Shown here: positions 1-12,200 of the stretch, one piece after another
Layout: every line of letters starts with the position of its first letter
How positions within the stretch are numbered: the first letter of the stretch is position 1
Assembly: GCF_039555335.1 (NCBI RefSeq)
Contig: NW_027305499.1
Coordinates: 1-64,000 of the forward strand
Direction of reading: 5' to 3'
Source: Amphiura filiformis
Taxonomy: Eukaryota; Echinodermata; Ophiuroidea; Amphilepidida; Amphiuridae
DNA: 64,000 nt
The notes under the pieces: model-generated
Told to the model about the DNA's origin: nothing
The model's input: the letters and a program-made list of their open reading frames with translations, nothing else
Databases searched by the model: none
Translations under genes and position numbers: made by a program

Positions 1-94
1 CTCTCAGCTCCCACAAAAAATATGTGAAAACGTCCATAAACGTTAATATCAGATCCTTTAACATGCATGATAATTCTTACTTTCTTCTTTTTAG

Positions 95-222
95 ATTCCA
101 GCCATCTATAGCTTTGGCTTATTTATGATGCTGATAGTATCCTTCTGTTGGGTGACAGTATTTCTCATCATGCCTCCAGCTCTCACTTTATGGAATGGTT
201 GGATAAACTGTGAAGTTCACTG
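95..222 (+). CDS. DISP3: DISP3-like exon: last helix of sterol-sensing half
   Basis: The exon is preceded by a pyrimidine tract and TTTTTAG and ends at TG|GTAAGT. It encodes one hydrophobic helix (FGLFMMLIVSFCWVTVFLIM) followed by PPALTLW, the typical proline-containing end of the first six-helix block in Dispatched proteins. It opens in phase 0 and ends in phase 2. Confidence 0.85.
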
Positions 223-3200
223 GTAAGTTTAGTGTTTTTGGCGATGTCGGTGCAAATCTTATTGGCTGCAGCTTCAGATTGGAAGCATTATCTCGAAGTG
301 CTAATACACACACACACACCCCCACACACACAGGTGTGAATTTCTTGGCTACTAGCCAGTCGGGCTGGTAACTCATAAAACTTACCAGCTTGACAGAAAT
401 GTTGCTAGCCCGACATTTACATGTATCCTAACCAGAGTGCTAATAAAAAAACACAATTCATAGAGTGCTAGTAAAAGCACAATTTACACAAAAACGGGTA
501 GCGATAGAACAAAGCACTCCAGAGTCCGCAGGGACCTCCAAACTTGCAGAAAATCTGAAAGTAGGGGGTCCATAGTAGTGTTTGGTGAGTCAGAGTTGCA
601 CAAATGCAGCATAAATAGTATGGCTACGGTAGCGCTAGATTGAAAAGCTGGGGGTCTGCAGGAACCCTTGAACTCGCAGAAAATTTAAAAATAGGGGTCC
701 TATAACTGTAGCCTAGCGCTACCCTTGCACGAAATATATAACTTTCTTTTTAAATGTACAGGAAAAGGAAGATATTGTTTCGCTTTCACATTGAAAACAT
801 ATCAATGATATCATACACAATGTTGTTTTGAATATGTTACTGTCACTCAGTTTTGAAGCATTGTCTGATTTGTACATCCCTGCACACACACACACATTCA
901 AAAGAGAAGGAGTATTAACTCCTTAATATAACTCCTACTGGTAAGGAGTGTGTCATTCTTACAATCATCTTATTATAACCTTCCCATTTATGCACCTGGT
1001 ATGGATAGAGGCCAAGCCAGGGGTTTAAAAACAAATGTAATCAACAACGTATAGGTTCTACCCAAGCAAATTCCAAGCATTGCATACTGCCTAACAATAA
1101 TCTTTCATGCACTGTACCGTATTGTCTTGATCAAGAATATCAACAAGAAATTCTTATTTTGAATCTACTTTACAGTTTCCCATCCAAAAGTACCCAAGAT
1201 TCTGCTGCAACCACATCAGCTTGTCCAAGTTTACAGCGAGTCTTATCAGCACATGAACAGCAACAGCAAGAACAGCAACAGCGGGGGAGAAGAACATATA
1301 CTGTGAGTGTTGTAGGACCGGAAGGAACTGTTCTGGATGATGACATCCCTATGTTGGATATAGATGAAGATCCACAAGGTAGTTATGCTCATATTTAGTA
1401 TTTTGATCAGTTAGGCCAAATAAAAAAGAAAGTATGTCTCAGACACATTTGGTAAAAAAGCTAAGTGCTATGCGTTTTTTAAATTTTTTTAAGAATATGA
1501 GCTATGCGATATGCGATATTTTTATTTATTATTTTTTTTACAGTCAAGGCACAATATTTATGTACTTTTTGATATTCAAATACAGAAACATATAGTAATA
1601 TAATATACACAATGAATAGTTTTGTTTGTCTCTTTTACAATCATGGCAAAATGTGTACAAAAAACATCAAGCAAACTGCAAAGAAGACAAAATTGGATCG
1701 CTATATGATACTGAAAAAATTAACATAGGGGTAAAAAAAAAAAATACGGCCAACGCGTAGTGCTAAGCGCTAAATTGGATTTCACATAGCAATGCATGTG
1801 GGTGTCTGAGACATACATTCTTTTTTTCTTGGCCTTAAGATACTAATTGAAGGCTGTAGTGGTAGAAGTGTGTACACAAGTGTTCTGAAATAATATATGA
1901 ACAAAATTGTCCAACTTCATTTTATATAGATCGCAAATATTCACGTTTTGTGAAAATGTTAAACTAAATCATACAAGCGATGGAAAATGAATTACAGCGT
2001 GACTCATTCAAGTACACTTCTTTAGCTGTACATCCGTATCCACAAACATTCTTTGCTCTTAACTGAGTGCATATTCACATGTGTTTACCAGTTATTTTTA
2101 GTACATGTACCTACATTTTGTTGTTCCAGGTTCTGTGTTTTGTTTGTGTGAGTGAGGAAGTGTGTGGGATGGTGATGTTGATCTGAGGGTTTGTGATGTT
2201 TATTCAAAGTTGGTGTGTGGTTTCCATTGTTTTGTTTTTTGTGGCAGTGTGAAAGTATGCAGTGTCATTATTTTGTTTTTGTTTTTCTGCCTTAATCATA
2301 TACCCTAACCCTAATGTTAATAGTTTGAAGTGAGTGTCACTTTTCAAAAGTTTACACAAAATGTTTGTTCAAAATGTGTAAACTGAGATTGAATATTGTG
2401 AGCACGAGACATTATATAAGTCAAGTCTTTGCAAAATTATTTGCTCTTTCCCTCTCTTTCTAATATTTGGGGTGTTTTATACATGCCGTACACAACCAAC
2501 ATTATGGATATTGGCGAAGATTATACTGACTGTCCGTGATTTGAACCCCAGACCTTCAATTTATTACTTCCCCAGTACTCTACATGTACCAACTGATAGA
2601 AATTGTGAGGTGATATCAAGATCTTTACAAAACTCTTTGGGTTCTCATCAAGCACACATGCTGCACACAACCAGAATTATGGATGGTGGATTACAGTACT
2701 GACTGCCCATGATTTGAACCTCACACCACACAATTTATTACTTCTCCAATACTCTACATATGGTTGTCAGAGGCATACTGACATCCACTCCTACGGGAGA
2801 ATCCAGGGGGGGTGAGCAGCAAGCTCATTCCCTTGCCGGGTGGTAGTACCATATAGCCCCCAGATCCTGTCTGGGTGACCAACAGTGACTGAGCTACTTA
2901 ACATCAACGTAGCACTCGTCAACCCGCAACAGTGGCCAGCGTGACGAGTTAGGGCCACAACCCCCAACTAATATGGCAGCACAAAGTATGAAACGGCCCT
3001 CAGTCCCCAGCAGCTCTCAAGTCCCTGACCACGGGAGCGGTTATGGTGAGGCGAGAGTAGAGGTGCTAAGAATCACTGGAAAAGGACAGGCTCCCTAAAG
3101 GAATTGACTATTTGCACATATAATGTGCGAACCCTCCTTGGCGAACCAAAACTTCATGAGTTGGAAAAAGAACTTGATCATATCACATGGGATATCCTCG

Positions 3201-6200
3201 GTCTATCACGAAGTTAGGCGTCGTGGGGAAAATCTTCTGGAACTCAAGAGTGGACACATGCTTTACACAAGGGGTAAAGATAATAGCAGCACTGGAGGAG
3301 TCGGCTTCCTAGTACGGAAAGACTTGGCATCAAATGTTGTAAGCTACAAAAACCAGTCGGACAGAGTAGCACAAGTCATCATCAAAATCTCCAAAAGACA
3401 GACCTTGAAAATCATTCAAGCGTGTTTGCCAACAACCAGCTACCCAGATGAAGATGTAGATGCAGTCTCTGAAGAAATTAACGAACTGCTCAACCAAGAC
3501 AAAGCAAATCACACAATCATTATGGGAGACTTTAATGCTAAAGTAGGAAAGAAAACAAACTCAAATGAAACCATGCTAGGAAAATATGGTGTGGGAGAGT
3601 GAAATGAAAGGGGAGACAGGCTTCTAGAATTCACCGAAAGCAAGAACTTAAAAATCATGAATACCTTCTTCAAGAAAAAAGAATCTCAGAAGTGGACATG
3701 GCGAAGCCCAAATGGATTATATCGAAATGAAATTGACTTCATCTTGACAAGCGAACCAAAAAATGTGAAAGATGTCTCAGTTCTAAACCGCTTCAACACT
3801 GGAAGTGATCACAGGCTAGTAAGAGCAAGGATCTCCATCAACTTGAAACTGGAAAGATACAAACTCGTGCAAGAAAGAAGGATGCAGGTCAATCTGGATA
3901 AGCTACAACAGAACAAAGAAGAATTCCAGATGAAGCTGCAAAACAAGTTTGATATCCTGAATGATGAAGCAGAAGACCTAGATGTAAATGATGTCTGTGA
4001 AAGACTTACAAACACAATCCTAGATTGTGCTTTGGAGACAGCAGGGAAAAAAGACCCACAGAAGATAGACAGGATTTCAAAGGAAACTTTTGAAATGATG
4101 AAACGGAGACGGGAAATGAAGAACACGATTGGAATCCAACATATCAAGTATACAGAATTATGCAAAACCATAAGGAAGCGAATGACAAATGAAATCCGAG
4201 CACACAACACAAAGATGATTCAGAAAACTCTTGAAGATAACAAAAGCTACAAGAAAACAAAGCAAGGACTTGCCACTGGAAAATCTCAAATAATAGCACT
4301 GAAGGGGGAAGACAGAAACATAATCTCAGACAGAGAATTAGTCATCAAGCGGGTAGAAGAGTTCTACCAAGATCTCTACTCCAGCAAAGTCCAAATAACC
4401 CCACCAATTATAGACGTTGAAAGTGCAGAAGAGAATATACCACCAATTGGAGAGGATGAAGTTGACAAATGTCTCAATGACATGAAAAGAGGTAAAGCAC
4501 CAGGAGAAGATGGAGTGCTAGTCGACATTCTCAAGGATGGAGGCAGCGCAGTAAAGGCAGAGCTTGCAAAGCTATTCACACTATGTATCCAGACTAACCA
4601 GACACCGGACAGTTGGAATAATGCCCTTATAATACTCATCCACAAGAAAGGGGACATCAAAGACTTGAAGAACTACAGACCAATCAGCTTACTCTCAAAC
4701 ACATACAAACTTTTCACCAAAGTTCTTACAAATCGGATTACCAACATCCTTGACTTCAACCAACCCAGGAACAGGCGGGGTTCCGGAGCGGTTATTCAAC
4801 CATGGATCACCTTCATGTCATCAACCAAATTGTCGAAAAGATGGGTGAATATAGACAGCCACTATGCCTTGGATTCATTGACTACGAGAAAAGCTTTTGA
4901 TAGCATTGAGATCCAGGCAGTCATCACAGCCCTCAAACAGCAAGGCGTCCATCCTGGATACATCCAGATAATAGATACTATCTACAGCAAGGGCACTTCA
5001 ACAATCCGCCTCCACAAGGACAGTGACAAGATATCTATCCAACGAGGGGTGCGACAAGGTGATACCATTTCACCTAAACTGTTTAATGCGGCACTTCAAG
5101 AAATTATACGTCACCTAGACTGGGAAAGTAAGGGCATTAGCATAAACGGAGACAACCTGAGTCACCTTCGCTTCGCAGATGACATAAGTCATAATAACAG
5201 ACAATGCTAAAGACCTAAGAGAAATGATCAATGATCTCAAACAGAGAAGCAATCAAGTGGGACTAAAGATAAACATGAAAAAGACAAAAGTCATGTTCAA
5301 CCAGTTCGCCACAGAACAGCTGGTCATGGTAGGGAACACAGAAATAGAAAAGGTGGACCAATATGTGTACTTAGGACAACTAATCAACATGACTCACAAT
5401 CACATGGATGAAGTAAAGAGGAGGACTAGGGCTGGTTGGTGTGCATTTGGCAAGCTGAATGACATCATGAGAAGTAAGATGCCAACTTGTCTGAAACGAA
5501 AGGTTTTCAACCAATGTGTACTACCAGCCATGACCTATGGAGCTGAAACATGGTCACTTACTAAGAGGATGGAGCAAAAACTGCACAGCATAGCATGGAA
5601 AGATGTATGCTGGGCTACACCAAAAGGGACAGGAAAACAGTGGCATGGATCAGGAGCCAAACAGAAGTTACAGACATAATCCACACAATAAAGATGAAGA
5701 AGTGGCATTGGGCTGGCCATCTTGCAAGATCAACAGATAATAGATGGACAAAGAATGTCACAGAATGGAGGCCTTGGCTGGGCTCAAGACACCAAGGCAG
5801 ACAGAAAGTCAGGTGGAGGGATGAGATAGCAAGTTTCATAGGGATCAGGTGGATGGCAAAAGCAAATGACAGGAAACTTTGGTGGCAACTTGGGGAGGCT
5901 TTCGCCCTGCAGTGGGCTGAATACGGCTGATGATGATGATGACTCTACATATATCAACTAAGATCAAACCAGAAAGTGTGAGATGATACATGTATCAAGA
6001 TCTGTAGGGAGAGCAAAAGCTCTTTAGGTTCTCAACCTTTCTCAAGTAAAGTCAGATTTGGCACTGTAGTTACTGATGATCAACATTTTTTTTCTGTCTC
6101 ATACAGGTCTACTATGTGATGACGATGATGTCCCCATGTTGGACAACGTCGCCATTAGTACTGTGGTTGGAGATGGGAGCAACAGGAAGAATTTAGGAGG

Positions 6201-9200
6201 AACAACCAAGTTATTGCAGGCATTCCTGAAAAGATTTGTGGCTGATCCAGTGATAAAGTTTAGATGGGTCGTCATAGGTATGTATCTTGCTCAATGAGGT
6301 AGAACCAAAGAGTACCAACTCCACCATGTACCTGTGGATTATTTTCACTATGCACCGGGTAAACTTTGATCTAAAGTGCATGGGTTTTTTGCATCCTGCA
6401 TGTAACAGGATGTGCCAAAATCATCCATTAAGGACTCCAAGCGCAAACCTTAGTAACACTCAAGTTACTTTAAAGACACAAATTATCTTTTGATTTTGGG
6501 CTCTTGCCTATATTTGCTGGAGGTACACTTTTGCTCCATGAGGTAAAACCAACGAGTACCAACTCCGATCTTCTTGTAAGGTTGAGTGGCAATGACTAAC
6601 AAACATTCTTCATAAAATAACTATGTGAATTAGACAATCTTTTCCTTGTTTTCATTGTTGAAATGGATTCAATAATGTTTCACGATTGTTCACTGTTTTA
6701 CAATTTGTGTCTAGCGTGGTTAATTGTATGATTTGCTTTGTTTGGGCACAGTAAACCTCACAGATGGTGTTGGCAGATCTTTGTTAAATAGTGATGAACA
6801 ACAGTGAAACATGATTGAAAGTATACTACCGTTGCTTATTTGTTTTGTTATGACAGGTACATACCTACTGGTAGTAGCCGTCTCACTCACTTTAGTCCTT
6901 CAAATTCAACCATCCAGTCGGCCACCTGCCTTGTATAGAGAAGATACCAATCTTCAACGTCTTCTTGATCTGGCTTATAACTTCAGTGGAAAAGATATCA
7001 GTTGCAAATCATGCTCAGGATTCACTCAAGAGGGGGTAAGTAGCCATATAATATGGCTTTTAAGGGGAGGGGGGATTTTATAATAATGCATGGACACCAC
7101 CACAAGAGAGGATTTATAGGATCTTCAACATCTTGATTGCCCTAAAACTTCATTGGAGAAGATATCAGTTGCAAATCATGTCCAGAATTCATGCGAGATG
7201 GGGTAAGCCAACGATTTTAGAGACCCCATAGAGGTCTGGGTGGTAGGGTTCGGATCATCAGTGTCTTCTTAATCGGGCTTATACAACATAAGCAACAAAG
7301 GCATCAATTAAAATAATGCTCTGGATTTACACAAATTGGGCTAGGTAACATTTAATTTTAAAGGCAACACTGTATAAAAATGGAAGCAATCTCAAGAAAA
7401 TATCCTCAATCCCCTCCTCATCCCTTTCCTCCTCCTCCTCTTCCTCCTCCTCCTCCTCCTCTTACTCCTACTCCTACTTCAAGCCAAGGATAACAAGAGG
7501 AATATGCACACACTAATTGAGGTTGCTGGGAGCCTCTATTATACCTTACATTAAGGGGTGGGGTATGAGCGTTTGGACAGTATTTATTGTGGGACATTAG
7601 AGCACATCAGACATATCAATTGCATTCTGAATCGAAGAATGTCCTTCTGATATCAAATAATTTAGATTTTTGAAATTAAATATAATACACATTTTATGGC
7701 AAATGATTAAAATTGATATTTTTGAAATATAACAGTCCTTGAAGTAAACTTTATAAATCTGATGATATGTACTTAAAGTGTATGTAGGTGGGATGAAAAG
7801 CCGATCAATTGAAAATTTTGACCTTTCGTATTGAAGATATGGATTTTTTCCCCAAAACACAAAAAAAAATTAGGTCTTTTTGGGAAAAAATACATATCTT
7901 CAAAATGAAAGGTCAAAATTTTCAATTGATCGTCAGCTTTTCCTCCCAGCTACATACACTTTAAGAATGGTATATCATTAGATTTAGAAAATCTACTTCG
8001 AGGATTGTTATATATCAAAATTGTGAAAAATATCAAAATTTAATAATTTGTCATAAAATTTGTATTATATTGTGAATTTCAAAAATGAAAATTATTGATA
8101 TCAGAAAGACATTCTTCATATTCAGAATGCAATTGATATGTCTGATGTGCTCTCATGTCCCACAAAAATACTGTCGAAACACTCAAAACGCTCATTCCAG
8201 ATAATTGAGGTTGCTGGGAGCCTCTATTATACCTTGCATTAATTTCACAAAGAAATCAAGAATCCATGTCAAAAGCTCTTGCCCTGTAAGCTTACATAAA
8301 AGTAATTTCCTTTTTTATTTCATTGAAGCCACAAGCACCAGTTCATCATCCTGTCACACTGCCAACTATAAATCTGCCTCCTTCGATGACATCACCAAGC
8401 AGGCATGTGACAACTAAAACACATGACAACAAGGTGACAACTAAACCACATGGCAACAAGGTGACAACAGACTCTATTCCCAACACTACTCCAGCAGCGG
8501 ATGCTGTCACTACTGCCACAGCAAAGGTTCCTGTTACCACAAAAGCACCTGTTACTGATAGTAAGTCTGGAAATATTTTGTGACACAATCCACTCAATAT
8601 GTGGATTTAGGGTTTCTCTACCGGAAGTCAATTTGTGCCGAAATTCATTCCCACAATGCAATAGGTGTATTGCATAACAAAGGAGATGGATTAACCTCCG
8701 AACTGTATCTATTGTTATGCAACACACTTATTGCATTGTGGGGAGGAATCCCTGAATCTGCGTATTCAGATCCCCTCAGACCAAAGCTGGAATATTTGAA
8801 AATTGAGTTATCATTCAAAACTTGCACAGTATAAGCTTAGTAATGTTGAAATCTAGAAGTCTCTGCCAGGCTTGGTTGCTAAGTTTTTATATCGTCACTG
8901 GGCGGGAAAAACCTTATATGTACTTTTGGCCCTTGTAGGTATAGACTTTATATTGAAGATTTTGCTTTATCCATGTTCAAGGGCCAAAGTACATCCAGGA
9001 AAAAACTCATATTAACTTTTGGCCCTTGAACATGGATAAAGCCTTATAGGTGTAGACTTTATATTGAAGAGTTTGCTTCATCCATATTCAAGGGCCAAAT
9101 GTATATATGAGGTTTTTCCCGCCCAGTGACGATATGTGCTTTTCGTTCCTCAATTTTGCTATATCTTAATTTCATTATTGTAGGTTTTGGTCTGATTGGA

Positions 9201-12200
9201 TAAGATCAAGTTACATTTGTGTCTCAATCTTGCATATCGAGGGTTGAGAACCACAAAGTCTGAACTCACAAAGTAAGTCTTTGTGAGTTAAGGCTTTCTC
9301 AACCCCTGATATATTTCTTCCCGCCACATGGATTAAGGGGACATTTGAGATTTGTCCTTACTTTTATTTGCATGTTTATAATGGTTACCTATAACTTCTT
9401 ATTGCTGCTGTATATTTAATGTAGCTGGTGCAACTTTAGAATCTGGTGCATACTCATAAACGGTGCATACTCACAGAATAAACGGTGCATACTCATAAAA
9501 GGTGCATACTCATAAATGGTGCATACTCATAAAAGGTGCATACTCATAAATGATGCATACTCATAAATGGTGCATACTCATAAATGGTGCATACTCATAA
9601 ATGGTGCATACTCATAAATGGTGCATACTCATAAATGGTGCATACTCATAAATGGTGCATACTCATAAATGGTGCATACTCATAAATGGTGCATACTCAT
9701 AAATGGTGCATACTCATAAATGGTGCATACTCATAAATGGTGCATACTCATAAATGGTGCATACTCATAAATGGTGCATACTCATAAATGGTGCATACTC
9801 ATAAATGGTGCATACTCATAAATGGTGCATACTCATAAATGGTGCATACTCAAAAACGGTGCATACTCGTGGAATTAACACAGCTTATGGGTGGCATACT
9901 TTAATGTATAACTTTTAACTTGGCCAATTTTAATAGCTATATTAGAAAATGATGTCATTCGAAAATGCCAGATCTATCTTGGTTTTGTCGCAAGTCACCA
10001 AACTCAGTGCGTGTAAGGCAGTGATTTGGAAATCATATCATGCACAATATACTATGCTGTTGTGAATTTTCGTTCTCTCTATATTGTTGACAAAGTTTCA
10101 GCACCACAGGTCTTGATAATCTTCGTACATGGATTCTACATTTTACTTCCACATTTTACTTTCTTAACCCCCTGAGCACTACCTGCCAATCTAACATTGC
10201 CTCATTGGCCAATTTCATAATATTTTCATTTCAATTACCAATCAGATTGGAGCTTTGCAAATAATTCACCCCAATTTTTTTGTGTGGTGAAATTATTGTA
10301 ACAATTTTGCTAATTGGTCCAATTGATAATGAAAACTTCTTTTTGACCAATAGGCAGGTAGTTCTCATGAGGTTAAAGTCATTGGTGTGATTCTTATTAC
10401 ATGTACATTGGACGTCCTATATTGTTTTACCCCAATCAGAAAAAACATGTGCCAACGTTGATCTTCACTGCAAGTATGGAGCCAAGTGCGAGGATGTTCC
10501 CAACCTGGGGCCAAAATGCCAGTGTGAGACCGGATGTCCGGTTGAAATGGAGCCATTATGCGATACAGAGGGCAACACACACATCAATGAGTGCGAGCTG
10601 AAGGTGGTGAGCTGCCAACTGGAGAAGAAATTTACTATTGCACACAAAGGACAGTGCAAAGGTGTGTCTAGTTGTATCCAATGCATTTGAATGGATGGGC
10701 AGGACTACATATTCATTGGGCTGTTCATGTTGAAATCCATACACAAATGGAAAACATGACCTTAATCTCCCATATAGGTGGAGTAGAACCCCACATTAAG
10801 GTAACCCTGTTTGAAATTTACACTCCTTGTGTGGAAGATTTTAAGGTCATGTCTTCCATAGGGGGTGTATGGATTTCAAGTCGAATAGCCCAATGTTGCC
10901 CATGTGTTTGTGTCACCTTGTACTCATCTACAGATAGGGAAATTGTGTGCTGTGTGCTGGCAGTTTATTCTGCCATATGCCTTATAGACTTAGCTGTAGT
11001 GCAGGTAAAGGAAAATAACATTACAGTGCTTTACGCAACATTAATCAACATTTAATGAAATATTTGCTATAACACACTAAAAATGCACAAACCTTTTATT
11101 ACACATGCATTAAAAATGTACAAGCTTATGCTCCAAATGCTGCAGGTACAAAGTTTTGGTCCCCATATGATAATCCAATATGGCTATAATCCCATAGTAT
11201 AGTCATAGAGCTTGAAATTCCTCCTGTTTTCAAAACATTTTTGGTTTTATCATAATTTCTCCATGGAGAGATGAGAGGGAAAAGGGGGAAAACAGAGAGA
11301 GAGGTAAAAGTAAATTTGCTTCAGAGTTCCAGGTACGCTATGGTGGTCATCAAGAAGAGGTGAGTTCTGTGACCATTCTAAATGCTCAATGATCAGTGGG
11401 TCTTGATGTCATGATATGATTGTTACTCAACCAATCACCATGATTGTTTATTACTACTGACTTCACACTCGCTTGATGCAGGGTACATTACTTTGAACAG
11501 ACAATATATAAGAGAAAGAAATTAGTAAAACATGAATGGCAACACAAGTGAGTGTAAAAGCCTATTTAGTGATTTGTTCATCCAGAGGATCATAAAAATC
11601 ATAAAAATTCAGATTTTGGCACTTTTGTTAGCATGATAGATGGGGGACTGCTCTATAATCCGACGCTTCTATAATCCGAAGGTTCTTTAGTCCGAAGGTT
11701 CGCTAGTCCAAACATGTGTTCATACCATTCGCTAGTCCGAATTTTAAAAGAGGTTCTCTAGTCCGAAAAAAATTTAAAAGAGGTTCTTTATTCCGACGGT
11801 TCTTTATCTCGAAGGTTCTATAGTCCGAATTTTGAAAAAGGTTCCCTAATCCGAATATTAAAAGAGGTTCTTTAATCCGAATTTTAAAAACGGTTCTCTA
11901 GTCCGAATATGAAAATAGGCTCTATAGTCCGAATTTGAGAAAGGGTTCTATAGTCCGAAATTGTAAAAGGGTTCTATAGTCCGAAACGGATACCGTGTTC
12001 TTTAGTCCGAATCAGTAAAAAGGCTCTATAGTCCGATTTTTTTATAACATTAACATTTACTGGATAGATAATAGCAGAGTTTATGGTAAACGGGATGACG
12101 CCACTTTTGCCCCCCCCCTTATCAAAAACAAATCCTGCGTTCGCGCCTGATATCCCCAACTTAGACAGAGATCTTAAAAATACGATATTTGTTCCAAAAA

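Noticed and set aside
2303..2322. CCCTAACCCTAA-like telomere motif
   Set aside because: Only about two units; no array, so chance.
9447..9867. CRISPR-like regular repeat
   Set aside because: Units are contiguous with no unique spacers and the DNA is eukaryotic; it is a minisatellite.
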